A stretch of 64,000 nt of DNA from Palaemon carinicauda (taxonomy: Eukaryota; Arthropoda; Malacostraca; Decapoda; Palaemonidae): NCBI RefSeq assembly GCF_036898095.1, contig NC_090743.1, positions 24,544,647-24,608,646 on the forward strand, in the 5' to 3' direction. Below, in pieces: positions 15,621-27,034 of this stretch; the stretch's first letter is position 1, and each line of letters opens with the position of its first letter. The translations under genes and the position numbers were made by a program. Under the pieces are notes generated by a model. It saw only the letters and a program-made list of their open reading frames with translations, was not told the DNA's origin and did no database searches.

Positions 15621-15940
15621 AATAAATTTTTGAGCATACTTACCCGGTAGTTATATATATAGCTATACGTCCTTGACGCCACGGCAGAAATTTCAAAACT
15701 CGCGGCAATCGCCGATTAGGTAGCCAGGTGTACCACCAGTGCGCCCTCTAGGTAGGTACCTGGAACCATTCCAGTGATTCCTCAGATCTTCCATGCCCAA
15801 AAGTCTCTAGAGGGGAGGAGGGGGCGAATTAAATTATATATAACTACCAGGTATGTATGTTCAAAAATTTATTTTATTATGAAAAAATCATTTTTAAACA
15901 TATGACTTACCCGGTAGTTATATATATAGCTGATTGACAC
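15621..15940. repeat. Element B 3' terminal repeat and internal complementary region
   Basis: 15636-15795 is inverted with respect to about 30625-30775 (shared GGCAATCGCCGATTA, CCACCAGTGCGCCCTCTAGG, GGAACCATTCCAGTGATTCC). 15835-15935 is the internal complementary region: its left half is the complement of the 15621 end (TATGTTCAAAAATTTATT) and its right half the complement of the 30790 end (TTTAAACATATGACTTACCC). This is the DIRS1 circle-template arrangement. Confidence 0.88.
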
Positions 15941-16163
15941 CTTTGATGGAGGGTCAGAGACAGCCAACATTGTTGGAATTTTACTTAAGAGTTAATAAAC
16001 AAGCTTAATGGTTCGTACCTGATAAGGAAGCCGACTTCAATGATTCTCTGCCTCATTATGTCCGCTTTCCTTACGAGATCCAGCGATCCACCCAGGGAGC
16101 TGAAGACCTCTAAGAGCTGTCAAACCGGTGTAAACCTCTATGTGACAGGACCTCCTCCAATAT

Positions 16164-16515
16164 GACAAATTCGGAGATAATTTGCATTTTTCCAAACCAT
16201 ACAAACCTTAGCTATTTACATAGGGTTTACTTTCGGCGTAGCTGAAAATGACGAGCCAATAGATTTCTAACGAGGGTTAACTACCCCCGCGCTAGTTAGC
16301 AAGGGGGTAGGAGAAGGGGTAGCTTGCTACCCCTCCCCCCCCACACACCGGTGAATTGTCTCACTTTACTTAGAGGTAGGACTTGTCTTGGGGGACAGGG
16401 CTGGCGGGCAAATATGTGTAAATAGCTAAGGTTTGTAAGGTTAGGAAAAATACAAATTATCTCCGAATTTGTCATTTGTTCCGTAACCGAAATACAAACC
16501 ACGCTATTTACATAG
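16164..16515. repeat. Element A 3' terminal repeat and internal complementary region
   Basis: 16211-16368 is the inverse of 23908-24064. The outermost 47 bp (16164-16210) is not shared with the other end; DIRS elements have such split ends. 16420-16515 is the internal complementary region, which spells the complement of both outer ends joined at GAATTTGTCATTTGTTCCGTAACC. Confidence 0.92.
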
Positions 16516-16993
16516 GGTGACTTACCCCTTAGGAAGGGTGGAAAGTCCCCAGCCTTACTGGCTTTGGCTTTACCCGGAGACTCAGAATCCGAGTGAGTAG
16601 CACTTGAGAAAAGGAGTCCCTGCACCTCACAAGTTCCTTGCTCCGCAAGTAACGTGTGGCCTACATAAGTTGTGTGTGGAGGAAGAGTGTGACTCGTCCT
16701 ATGAAGTTGACCTGGAGTCCTTTAGATGGAATCCTAGGCTAGGACTCTCCCAATACCACCTCGTCAGGGTATGGGGGACGCGGCAGTATTAACTTAATAC
16801 TAGGAACACAAGGAAGCATGGTTTACCTGCAGAGGTTGAGGTCAGCTATGCAGAGACTAGGATGCTGCTTTCCCCAAGAGAGGGGAGGATGAAGAAAGAA
16901 GTAAGGGCCAGACATACTCTTTCATTCATGCAGACTAAGACCGGGTAACAATGCCCTCAACCTTCTGCTACTTGTCAACTAAGGAGCCTGAGG

Positions 16994-18230
16994 TTAGACC
17001 AGCTGTTGTGCAGCCACCACGGGGCCGATAGAAAAGGTATCGAGGCTCCTGTGGGTCACGTCCTGCAGGTAGTGGGCTGTGAAGGTCGTTTGATGCTTCC
17101 AGACCCCAACTTGTAGCACCTGCGTCACAGAGAAGTTTCTCTTAAAGGCCAGGGATGTAGCGATGCCCCTGACGTCGTGTGCCCTAGGGCGACGTGACGG
17201 AGGAGGGTCCGGATTCAAGGCGTGATGGATAACCCTTCGAATCCAAGCCGAGCTGGTGTTCTTGGTGACCCTCCTCTTGGTCCTTCCTGTGCTTACAAAC
17301 AACGCTTGCACGCGGGGACGATCTGCAGCTGTCCTCTTCAAGTAATGCCTCAGACTCCTCACTGGGCATAATAGCAGATGATCTGGGTCACTTGTTACAG
17401 AACGGAGACTCGTGACCCTGAAGGAGTCGAACCGTGGGTCCGGCACTCCAGGGTTCTGATGAGTCTTGGCAACAAACTCAGGGACGAACCTGAACGTTAC
17501 CTCCCCCCATCCCCTTGAATGGGCGATATCGTATGAGAGACCATGAAGTTCACTAACTCGTTTGGCAGAGGCCAACGCGAGTAGGAAAGCCGTCTTCCAA
17601 GTCAGGTGGCGATCAGAGGCCTGGAGTAATGGTTCGAAGAGAGGTCTCTTCAGAGCCCTGAGAACCCGAACCACGTTCCATGGAGGAGGTCACACTTCCG
17701 ACTGAGGGCAGGTAAGCTCATAGCTACGTATGAGTAAAGAGGGTTCTAGCGAGGAAGAAATGTCCACTACTTTCAGCCTAAAGGCCAGACTTAAGGCTGA
17801 GCGATAGCCTTTCACCGCCGAAACCGAAAGGCGCATTTCTTCCCGCAAATACACGAGGAACTCCGCTACTGTATTGCTGGAATAGTGGCATTGAGTGGAG
17901 AGATACCCCTCCCACGACACCAACCACAGAAGACTCTCCACTTTGCTTGGTAGACTCCCGCGGAGGACTTTCGCAGGTGACGAGACATTCTTTCCGCAAC
18001 CTGTTGGGAAAAGCCTCTCTCCGTGAGGAGACGCTGGATAGTCTCCAGGCGTGAAGCCGAAGCGAGGCTACGGCTTTGTGGAAGATGTTGCAATGTGGCT
18101 GTCTGAGTAGCTCGTGTTGTGGGGGAAGTTCTCTCGGAAGTTCCGTCAGGAGTTGCAGAAGGTCCGGGAACCATTCCACGTGATGCCATAGCGGAGCTAT
18201 CAGGGTCATAGACAGGTTGACCGATAGTCT
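16994..18230 (-). pseudogene. Element A tyrosine recombinase (YR), frameshifted
   Basis: This would encode the phage-integrase-type recombinase that integrates the circular cDNA of the element. The N-terminal core-binding part (GVYQAKWRVFCGWC) is at about 17940-18090 in one frame. A 5-bp insertion near 17866 (relative to E) shifts the frame, and an AGA to TGA change gives a stop after CPQSEV at 17690. The catalytic part is open at 16994-17674: R in SAKRVSELHGLSYD, HDVRGIATSLAF (HxxR), W in GVWKHQTTF, and nucleophile Y in AHYLQDV, ending SIGPVVAAQQLV. All catalytic residues are therefore present, but the gene is broken upstream of them. Its 5' part overlaps the MT frame by about 300 bp, as is usual for DIRS ORFs. 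Confidence 0.9.
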
Positions 18231-18930
18231 GGTCCTGTTGAGCACCCTTCTCATAAGACAGAACGGTGAGAAGGCGTACACGTCGATGTTGTCCCATCGT
18301 TGTTGGAAAGCATCTTGCCAGAGAGCCTTGGGGTCCGGGACTGGGGAGCAGTACAGAGGCAGCTTGAAATTCAAGGCTGTCACGAACAGGTCCACCGTCG
18401 GGGAACCCCACAAAGTCAGGACTTTGTTGGCTATCTGAGGATCCAAAGACCACTCGGTACTCACTATCTGCGAAGCCCTGCTCAGACTGTCGGCGAGCAC
18501 ATTCCTCTTGCCAGGAATGAAGCGAGCTGATAGTGTTATCGAGTGGACTTCGGACCACCTCAGAATCTCTACTGCAAGATGGGATAGCTGTTGTGAAAAG
18601 GTACCTCCCTGCTTGTTGATATAAGCCACTACCATGGTGTTGTCGCTCATCACCACCACGGAGTGGCCCGCCAGGGTCCGTTGGAACTGTTGAAGAGCCA
18701 GATACACGGCCTTCATTTCTAGCAGGTTGATGTGTAGGTACTTTTCTGATTCTGACCAAAGGCATGAGACCCTCTGGTTCAGAATGTGGGCCCCCCACCC
18801 TTCTTTTGACGCTTGCGAAAACAGTGTCAAATCCGGGGGAAGGACGAAAAGATCCACTTCCTTTCGCAGGTTTCCATCGATCAGCCACCACCGCAGGTCC
18901 GCCTGTTCCGTGGGTCCTATAGGGACCAGA
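17778..18930 (-). CDS. Element A RNase H and MT-like domains
   Basis: The minus-strand frame reads DGNLRKEVDLFVLPP, then the RNase H-like set: ASKEGWG (the usual first Asp is replaced, SQAS instead of SDAS), E in NLLEMKAVYLAL, D in VVVMSDNTMVVAYI, and FIPGKRNVLADSLSR. There follows the region that in DIRS1 elements is the Dam-like methyltransferase (MT) domain: VDLFVTALNFKLPLYCS, DVYAFSPF in place of the DPPF-type motif, LIAPLWHHVEWF. RNase H would remove the RNA template; the role of MT in these elements is not established. The frame is separated from RT by a small deletion near 18920. The open frame extends further upstream only as an out-of-frame reading of RT. Confidence 0.82.
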
Positions 18931-19900
18931 GAGTCCGGGACTTGAGCCGCCATTGCAGGGATCTCATCCTGAGACGGCCGTTCAGGACCAGACGGGCCAG
19001 GGAGGCTAGGTGACCTAAAAGACGTAACCATGATTGGGCTGGAAGCTCTTCCCGCCTGAGGAAGGGCTCTGCCACCCTCCTCAGCCTTGCTATCCTGTCG
19101 TCTGATGGAAAGGCTTTGTGGAGATTGGTGTCTAATAACATGCCTAGATAAACCAGTCGCTGGGACGGCTGCAGAGAGGACTTCTCGAGATTTACCATGA
19201 TCCCTAGACCTTGGCAAAGTCCCAGAAGCCTGTCTCGGTGTTGAAGAAGGGTCGACTCCGAGTCTGCTAGGATCAGCCAGTCGTCCAGATATCGGAGGAG
19301 ACGGATGCCGTTCCTGTGCGCCCATGACGAAATCAGGGTGAACACTCTGGTGAACACCTGAGGTGCTGTGGAGAGACCGAAGCACAGTACCTTGAACTGG
19401 TAGGTCTTGCTGTCTAGGCTGAATCTCAAGTACTTCCTGGAAGACGGATGGATTGGGATCTGGAAGTACGCGTCCTTCAGGCCCAGTGTGCACATGAAGT
19501 CTTGTGGTCTCACTGCAAGTCTGACCGTGTCAGCTGTCTCCGTGCTGAACGAAGTTTGCTTGACAAACTTGTTCAGAGCTGAGAGATCGATGACGGGTCT
19601 CCAGCCTCCAGACGCCTTCTTTACAAGAGAGTTGACTGAAGAAGCCTGCAGAGCCGTCCACGACCTCTTGGAGAGCATCCTTCTTGAGCATGGTCTCGAC
19701 TTCCGCCCGAAGGGCCAGCCCCTTTGCCAATCCCATGGCATAGGAGCTCAACGACACTGGATTCGCTGTCAGGGGAGGTTGAGATGTTGTGAATGGGACG
19801 CGATAACCTTGGCCGATCACAGAGACTGTCCAAGAATCGGCCCCATGTTGCTGCCACCTGTGCACGCAACTTTGTAGGCATCCCCCCACAGGTGGACACG
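18917..19900 (-). pseudogene. Element A reverse transcriptase, catalytic Asp lost
   Basis: The RT palm motifs are in order on the minus strand: FLVKKASGGWRPVIDLSALN (partly out of frame at its start), motif A as CTLGLKDAYFQIPIH, motif B region LCFGLSTAPQVFTRV, the YLDDWLILADS box, and VNLEKSSLQPSQRLVYLG. In E and B motif A reads LDLK/LDLQ, so the first metal-binding Asp is Gly in A (GGC for GAT-type codon). A deletion relative to E (after WRLKSR) truncates the frame at 18917 and separates it from RNase H. The enzyme should be inactive. Confidence 0.9.
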
Positions 19901-19917
19901 CGGGGGGACTGCCACTC

Positions 19918-22900
19918 CTAGCGTTTACGGCCACAGCCGCTCCCTCTAGGAGTTTTGCCTCCCCTGGAGGACTTACCACCCCTCTTGTCCTTGACAGGAA
20001 AGGGCTGAGGCTTAGACACCTTCGTCTTAGCTGCCGGAGCCTGCTTCGGTGTCCTGCGAGGCTGCTGTTGATGTTGTTGCGGAGCTGGAGGCTTGTAGGG
20101 CCAAGATGTGAGGGCCCTTTGGAGGAGCGAATCCTGGTTCGACTTCCTCCACCTCTCAGCTGTGCGCTCCACGTCCTTGGGCTCAAACAAGCTTCCTCCA
20201 AAGATGGAGGAGTGTCTGAGCATGCAGACATCCATGGCGTGGACCTTCGGATGGAACTTCTCGGTCACCGCATCACGACGCTTCAAGATCGAGTTGGCCC
20301 ACAGGTTGGTAACCTGGTGGGCCAGGAACTCGATGGAGCGAGTGCCCGAGAGGAGGAAGGTCTCCAGGGCCTTCCTATTGCTCTCCTTAGACAAGTCCTC
20401 GGAGCGCAATAGGATGCCCAGAGAACCCAGCCAGACGTCCAGCCACGAAGTGGCCTGCATGGCACACTTCGCGACCTTCTCCTGGCTCAGGATCTCCGAA
20501 GCCGAGAATGTCACCTGCCGGGAGGTGAGCTTCTCAAGCGGAGTTCCCCTTGTGAGCTCTTCCACCGAGTGGTGGAGGGGAAGAGCTAGGCTGGACTCCC
20601 CCATGATCTCAAAATACCTCCTCTGCTGTAAACGAGGAGGTGGGAGGAGTCTGTTCCCGGCAGAGAAACGGCTGGAGGAGGCGAGATCCGAGAGCTGAGC
20701 TTCGACCTTGTCTCTGGCACTCTTCACCCCCTGGGACCAAGGCAAAGCTGCGCTGGCCCTTGGGGGTTTCTGGGTACCATAGACTTGGTCTAGGACCGTG
20801 TCCTTGCCTTCGCGAGGGGCGATCTCCGGGTCCTTGAAACTGTTGAGTTGACTCATTAGATTCAAGACCTGCCAGAAGGCATGCTCAGACTCATGCTGCT
20901 CTCCTCCATGTGGACTGGCAGCTAGGTCTCCCGTCCCCAGAGGCTCTTCTTGGGGAGACACGTGGACGTTCTCCCGGGGTCTGGTTGGCTCTTGACGAAT
21001 CCGTGAAGACGACTTAGGAATCGTCTTTGAGTCCTTGGGTTTCCTCCTGAGTGGGATACAGGACTCCAGCAAAGAGGTCTGGAAGGTACCTTCCACACGA
21101 AACGTTTCTCTTCCTCGAGGTGGGGTTTCTCTCATTGGTGCCATGGGAGAGGCCCTCACCTCGCTGGACTCTCCTGAGGACGGAAAGGCTTCGTCCACAG
21201 GAGATGGAGAAAACGACCGCGAAGGGGATGGAGCCTTCCTGACGGACCTCTTAGGAGCCAACTTCTCCCTGGGAGAAGTCACCACGAAGTCCACTCCTCT
21301 CCTTCTCTTCGGCGGGGGCGAGTCTGTCCTTGGCTTGAGTCCCAGATCAGCGATAGCTGGCTTCACAGCCTGCACCACCGCTTTCATCAGGTGACCAAAC
21401 CAAGACTGACAGGTGACGGACGCAGTGTCCGTAATTCCCGCTGGAGGGAAGGGGATCGCCTGATTCTTCGGAGTGGACGCAACGGGGCCTACCTGTAAAG
21501 AAGAAAGGGAAGAATGTTGCCTAGACCTCTCCGACGACTCTTCCTGGTCCTGGGTGAGAGACCTGCGCTTGCTCGGTGGCGATCCTGATGGCGATCTGGA
21601 AGTATGCGTCCCTGTCACAGGCACGAGCTGCGGAACCCGACGAGAACGGGGGTCGTGCTGGCGCTCGCGCGATGGAGCATTCAAGGAATCGTGCGCGGGT
21701 GGCTGCCGGAGCACGGGCGAGTGGGCGCGCTGGCGAGTGGGCGCACTGGCGAGTGGGCGCACTGGCGAGTGGGCGCACTGGCGAGTGGGCGCGAGGGCAC
21801 GTTGACGAGGGGGCGTGTTGGCGCACAGGTGAATAAGCACACGAGGGTAGAGGAGATCGCTGTCAGTCAGGAGAATTGTGAAGCGCAGGAGATCGAGGGC
21901 GCCCTGAAGATCTATGGCTCGTGGGCGAGCGATGGCGCGTTGGCGAACGCTGACGCGTCTGCGAGTGATGGCGTGATGGCGTGATGGCGCGTTGGAGAAC
22001 GATGGCGCGTAGTACGCGCAGGCGATCGACCGCGCACTGGCGATTTGGCGCGTGTGCGCGTCGGGGATCTATGGCGATCCAAGTCATGGGCGCGTTGGCG
22101 AACACTTGCGCTTTGGCGATGGATCAAGCGGGCGCTCAGGAGAACGTTGTCGCGCAGGAGATCGTTGGTGCGCAGGAGGGTGTCAACGCGTAGACAGCTG
22201 GGGCGCAGGATCAGGTGGCGTGGAAACGTGCAAGGGCGAACGCTCGCGGCGCGCTTGAACTCTTAAAGTACGCACCGGGGAGCGTGCGCGCTGTTGCGCA
22301 GGCGAAGATGGGCGCACAGGGGCGCGCGGGCGAGGCGGAGGAGTAAGGTCCTTGCCTGCGTCCAGATCCGAAGATCTAGGGCGCGTGGGCGAGCGTTGGC
22401 GCGCATCAGGAACAAGGTGCACAGGTGCGCGCTGACGAGCAGGAGATCGTGTGCGCTCAGGAGACCGATGGCGCGCCAAGCGCGCCGCAGGATCAGAAGG
22501 GCACTGACTGCTTACAGGGGAGCGCTGGCGAGCAGGAGAGAGCTGATGATCAGGAGAGCGCTGGCGAGCAGGGGAGCGCTGGCGCGGCGAGTCTGGTGGC
22601 TGCAACTCAGGAGAGCGCTTGTGCGCTACTGCGCATGAACGCGCAGTTGAGCGCACAGGGGAACCCTGACGCGCAAGGGAAATACCCACACCATGGGAGA
22701 CATCCCTTTGCCCCGAAGGGACCGGTGCCCGTCGGGTGACGAGGTTAGTAGGCGCCTGCTGCACATCTGCGCCAGAAGTGGAAGGTCTGGTAGGCATAGG
22801 ATATCGCGGGCGATCTGCGGAGAGGTCTAAGGACGTGGCTGCTACGGTCTGCTCCCGACGAGGAGAATCCTCTGCAGAGGAAGGCAGAAGGGACGACTCG

Positions 22901-23791
22901 AAGAGGCGCCTCTTGATTCCCTTATAGGGAGACGGGAGGCCCCTGCGGCGAAGAGAACGACGAGCCTTACGGCGAAGGCGGCCTCGAGGAAGATCATCCA
23001 CATCGTCGGTCCTCCGAAGAGGAGTCTCTGTCAGTGCGCTCCCCCGAGGAGGAGGCGCACCCGCAGGAGAGACCGTGGGACCCAACTTCCCCTTCGAAGG
23101 ATGTTCGGAAGGGGGAGTAGAGCCTTCAGCAACGTCCGCAACAGCAGCAGCAGCAGAGGTTTGACCAGACCCGTCGGAAGCCTCTGCCACAACCACGTCG
23201 ACAATAGACAGAGGGTCTACCTCTGCTATCACCGGCGATTGTTTGACAGCAGCCCCCAACTGGATAAGGTCAAACAGGGCTTCCTTGGAGGGCAAGCCCT
23301 TAAGCCCCAAGGAAGCCCAGAGCTGAAAGAGATCATAATTAGACACAGCATGGTCATCATAATTTGAATCAAAATCCTCCCCCGGAGGAGGAGGGGGAGC
23401 CGCCCCGCTATGGGAGGCAACGCCCTCTCCCGCACCCCGAGATCGGGAAACAGAACAATGGTCTACGCTACCACTCGGCGGTCTCTCACGAGAGGCCGGC
23501 CGAGTGGGAGCTTCGGAGGAGATTTGGGCAGCGGAAGAAGAGTCCTTGGAGCCTTCCTCTTTCAAGGCAACCCTTGAAGGAGAAAGGTCTCTCTTGGACT
23601 TCTTCTTACGACGCCGGGCAAACCTCTCCCACTGGGAGGTAGACCACTCCCTGCACTCACTACACGTTAAGTCCTTAGCACACTGTTGACCTCGACACTG
23701 CAGGCAAACGGTGTGAGGATCCATCTCGACCGCCGACATGAAGGTACCACAGGGGCGGCCGGAGAGTCCAGGGGACTTGCGTATAACTGCG
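19918..23791 (-). pseudogene. Element A gag-like ORF, about 1290 codons, start lost and one stop region
   Basis: One frame on the minus strand covers 23823-22183 and 21840-19918, interrupted by stops between. The N-terminus has a cysteine cluster CLQCRGQQCAKDLTCSEC followed by SQWERF.RRRKKKSKRD. The middle is SP/RQ-rich (RQRSPARQ-like, and a 16-bp DNA repeat at about 21716-21790). The C-terminal half has a conserved helical block (KCAMQATSWLDVWLGSLGIL, FLLSGTRSIEFLAHQV, NLWANSILKRRDAV) and a very basic RGGK/RGSGCGRKR tail. The ATG used in E (MRKCPG) is ATA here (IRKSPG), so the start is lost; the next ATG is in TFMSAVEM. The presumed role is binding of element RNA in a particle. Confidence 0.82.
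21700..21800. repeat. 16-bp minisatellite inside element A gag
   Basis: The plus-strand unit GCGCACTGGCGAGTGG is repeated about five times. Since 16 is not a multiple of 3, three units give a 48-bp, 16-residue protein period (HSPVRPLASAPTRQ-like) without closing the frame. Confidence 0.85.
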
Positions 23792-23826
23792 ATGAAGGGC
23801 GAGGCCAACTTCCAAACACACACAGT

Positions 23827-23850
23827 CTAAGAAAAAGAAAAAACAGATTA
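23827..23850 (-). promoter_or_regulatory. Splice-acceptor-like pyrimidine tract before element A gag
   Basis: On the minus strand TGTTTTTTCTTTTTCTTAG precedes the gag N-terminus by about 35 bp. The same arrangement occurs in E (AG at 49808-49809) and F (AG at 58503-58504). It is an acceptor by sequence only. Confidence 0.4.
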
Positions 23851-23907
23851 AGGCTGTCAAAAGCGAGGACGAAAGACAGACACGTCTGCACATCGTCTGA
23901 GCCAAAA

Positions 23908-24090
23908 GTGAAGTGAGACAATTCACCGGTGTGTGGGGGGGAGGGGTAGCAAGCTACCCCTTCCCCTACCCCCTTGCTAACTAGCGCGGGGGTAGTTAAC
24001 CCTCGTTAAAAATCTATTGGCTCATCATTTTCAGCTACGCCGAAAGTAAACCCTATGTAAATAGCGTGGTTTGTATTTCGGTTACGGAAC
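23908..24090. repeat. Element A 5' terminal repeat
   Basis: Inverse of 16211-16368 plus a 25-bp outer end ending GGTTACGGAAC. It contains the two conserved hairpins (GGGGTAGCAAGCTACCCC and the CGCTAGTTAGCG-type). Confidence 0.92.
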
Positions 24091-24239
24091 GAACCCTTGT
24101 TCCGGGCCCTCTCAAGGAACAAAACTGACCACCTGACTAAAATCAATGATTGTGGAAGACTGTCGACCAATCTCCACAAAGAACCATAAAAATACAAAAG
24201 TTCCAAGAGAAGAATAGGGTATTAGGTTAAGGGAATGTA

Positions 24240-25310
24240 GTACAGTAGTAGATCCTTTCCCCACTACTGCACTCGCTGCTACGAATGGTCCCAGAGTGTA
24301 GCAGTCCTCATAAAGGGTCTGGACACATTTCAAATAATGTGAGGAGAACACAGATTTACTCCTCCAAAAGGTTGTGTCCATAATGCTCTGCAAAGATCTA
24401 TTCTGTTTGAAGGCTACAGCTCTAACTTCATGCGTCTTGACTTTCAAAAGTTTGAGGTCTGTGTCACTGCAATGCGAATGAGCCTCTCTTATTAAGAGTC
24501 TGATGAAGAAAGGAAGGGCATTCTTCGACATCTGTAACGAGGGCTTCTTGACCGAGCACCAAAGAGCTTCTGATTTGCCTCGCAACTCTTTCGTTCTGTC
24601 CAGGTAGAACTTCAGGGCTCTTACTGGGCATAGGACCTTCTCCAATTCTTCACCAACTACATCCGAGAGGTTCGGAATCTCAAAAGCCTTGGGCCAGGGT
24701 TAAGAAGGGCGTTCATTCTTTGCCAGAAATCCTAGTTGCAAGGAGCAGATAGCTTTGTTATCTCCAAAGCCAATGTTCTTACTAAAAGCATGAACCTCAC
24801 TAACCCTTTTAGCTGTTGCCAGACTGACCAAGAATAGAGTCTTCATAGTGAGGTCCTTAAAAGAAGCTGAGAGCAAGGGCTCAAATCTGTCACTCATGAG
24901 GAACTTCAGGACTACATCCAGATTCCAAGCTGGTGATTCTTGGTACCGTTCCTTAGATGTTTCAAAAGATTTGAGAAGGTCCTGCAGGTCTTTAATACTA
25001 GAAAGGTCTAAGTTCCTGTGCCTAAATAGGGCCGCTAACATGCTCCTGTATCCCTTGATGGTAGAAGATGAAAACCTACGTTTCCTTCTAAGGTCTAACA
25101 AGAAGTCAGCAATCTGAGTCAAAGAGGTACTGGATGAGGAAACAGAATTGACTCTGCACCATTCTCTAAAAACCCCCCACTTGGATTGGTAAACCTTGAT
25201 GGTAGAAACCCTCCTTGCTCTTGCAATAGCCCTAGCTGCTTCCTTTGAAAATCCTCAAGCTCTTGTGAGTTTTTCGATAGTTTGAAGGCAGTTAGATGTA
25301 GAGCTTGGAG
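24240..25310 (-). pseudogene. Element B tyrosine recombinase
   Basis: On the minus strand the core-binding part begins near 25300 (KVYQSKWGVFREWCRVNSV) and runs through the frame 25122-24700 (SSSTIKGYRSMLAALFR; R in ATAKRVSEVHAF). A frame break near 24700 separates it from 24645-24240, which holds LCPVRALKFYLDRTKEL, HEVRAVAF (HxxR), W in TTFWRSK and the nucleophile Y in SSHYLKCV, then TLGPFVAASAV. The order and spacing match the YR of A and E, at low identity. Element A is inserted only about 150 bp downstream of the recombinase end, in the 3' non-coding region of B. Confidence 0.85.
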
Positions 25311-25313
25311 GTT

Positions 25314-26198
25314 TTAATGGTACCTTTCCAAGTTGGGTTGTTTGAGTAGATCTACTCTTAATGGAAGGCTTCTCGGGGTGTCCATCATCCATTCTAGAAC
25401 CTCTGTGAACCACTCTCTTGAAGGCCAAAAGGGGGCCACAAGAGTCAATCTGGTTCCCTCGTGTGACATAAACTTTTGCAACACTTTGTACAGAATCTTG
25501 AATGGAGGGAATGCATACACATCCAGGTGGGACCAGTCTGGAAGGAAAGCGTCTATGTGGACTGCTTCAAGATCTGGCACTGGGGAGCAGTATGTTTCTA
25601 GCCTCTTCGTCTTCGAGGTTGCGAACAGATCTATGGACGAACGACCCCAAATCCGCCACAGGTTCTTGCAGACCTCTTGATGAAGTGCCCACTCTGTGGA
25701 CAGAACTTGATCTCTCCTGCTGAGGCTGTCTGCCATCACATTCTTTTCCCCCCGAATGAAGCTTGTTACAAGGGTTACATTCTTCTCCTTTGCCCAGATG
25801 AGAAGCAATCTCGCAGCCTCGTAAAGGGACCTCGAGTGGGTTCCGCCTTGTTTGGCTATGTATGCCACTGCTGTAGTGTTGTCGGCGTTGACCTGCACCA
25901 CTCTGTTCAACACTGACCTTTCGAAACCTTTGAGGACCTACAGGACTGCTAACAGCTCCTTCTGGTTGATGTGGAGGCTCTCCTGATCTTTCGTCCACAG
26001 ACTCGAGATCTTCAACTTGCCCAGTGTTGCTCCCCATCCCGAGTCCGAGGTGTCGGAACACAACACAAGGTCTGGGTTCCTCTGTTCCAGGAGAGACCTT
26101 CTTGAAGTTTGCCCGGGTCGTTCCACCACTGAAGGCAACTTCTTAGAGATTCCGTAATGGGGATGCATCTTGTCTCTAGAACCTTTTCCTTGTCCCAA
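25314..26198 (-). pseudogene. Element B RNase H and MT-like region
   Basis: Frame 26198-25938 contains LCSDTSDSGWGATLG (RNase H first Asp) and ESLHINQKELLAVL (Glu) and then stops. Frame 25913-25314 continues with NADNTTAVAYIAKQGGTH (Asp) and FIRGEKNVMADSLSRRD, followed by the MT-position domain: SSIDLFATSKTKRLETYCS, DVYAFPPFKILYKVL, LVAPFWPSREWFTEV. The stop at about 25938 is the main lesion. The AFPPF motif is kept here and in E. Confidence 0.85.
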
Positions 26199-27034
26199 TG
26201 ACGATTGAGGTGGAACTGCAGAGGATGAAGATTCAGCCTTCCCAGGGAGACAAACTGCTCACACGAGGAGAGAGTTCCCAGCAGACTCATCCTCTCTCTC
26301 ACTTAACACTTCCGTTCCTTTAGAAAAGAATGAAGTTTCAGAAGGGCTTGCTCCCTCCTTGAGGGTGACGGAAAAGCCCGAAAAACTTGACTCTGAATCT
26401 CCATCCGCAAATAAATGATCTTTTGTGATGGAGTCAGTTGAGACTTTTCTCTGTTTACCAGAAGACCCAGCTCTTCTGATAACCTCAATGTCATTTGTAG
26501 ATCCTCCAGGCAGCGATTGTAGGAATGAGCTCTGAGTAGCCAATCATCCTGATGCAGGGAAGCTCTGATACCTCTTGAGTGCAGTATGCTTGCTACATTT
26601 AGCATTAGCTTTGTGAATATTTGAGGGGCGGTGCCGAGTCCCAAACACAGGGCCCGAAACTGGAAGACTTCCTCCTTGTAAACGAACCTCAGGTAATGCT
26701 TGAAGCTCGGATGAATGGGGATATGGAAGTAAGCATCCTGAAGGTCTAAAGAGACCATCCAGTCGTCCTTTCTTACTGCTGCTAGGACAGACTTCGATGT
26801 TTCCATGGAGAACTTTGTCTTCTGAACAAAAGCGTTGAGGGCACTTACGTCCAGGACTGGTCTCCATCCCCCCGAGTTCTTGGGAACCAGGAATAAGCGG
26901 TTGTAAAAACCTGGCGACCGCAAGTCTCGCACCCTCTCTATCGCCTCCTTCTCCAACAAGAGAGACATTTGAAGTTGCTTAGCCTGCCTCTTTGACTCCT
27001 TGTATCTGGGAGAGAGGTCTATTGGAGCCAACAC
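26199..27034 (-). pseudogene. Element B reverse transcriptase
   Basis: The open frame 27034-26303 has RT palm motifs: LFLVPKNSGGWRPVLDVSAL, motif A VSLDLQDAYFHIPIH with its Asp intact, ALCLGLGTAPQIFTKL, then LHQDDWLLRAHS where A and E have YLDDWLILADS, and VNREKSQLTPSQKIIYL. The YxDD box thus reads HQDD. After LKERKC the frame shifts, and the connection to RNase H continues in another frame (26302-26199). It was probably active in an ancestor and is now dead or impaired. Confidence 0.88.

Larger units (their letters stand above)
16164..24090 (-). mobile_element. DIRS-like element A, youngest of the nest (7.9 kb)
   Basis: A is complete from 3' end (GACAAATTCGG at 16164) to 5' end (GGTTACGGAAC at 24090), nested in the 3' part of B. 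The minus-strand order is gag (about 23791-19918), RT (about 19900-18917), RNase H and MT (about 18930-17778), YR (about 18200-16994). Its proteins are nearly the same as those of E, so the two are members of one young subfamily. Coding lesions (lost gag ATG, a catalytic RT change, a small deletion after RT, a 5-bp insertion and a stop in YR) make it non-autonomous. Confidence 0.95.

Noticed and set aside
17778..19493. Single 571-codon protein in element A
   Set aside because: Its first 190 or so codons read RT sequence out of frame; only the part from about 18930 down is the true RNase H/MT frame.
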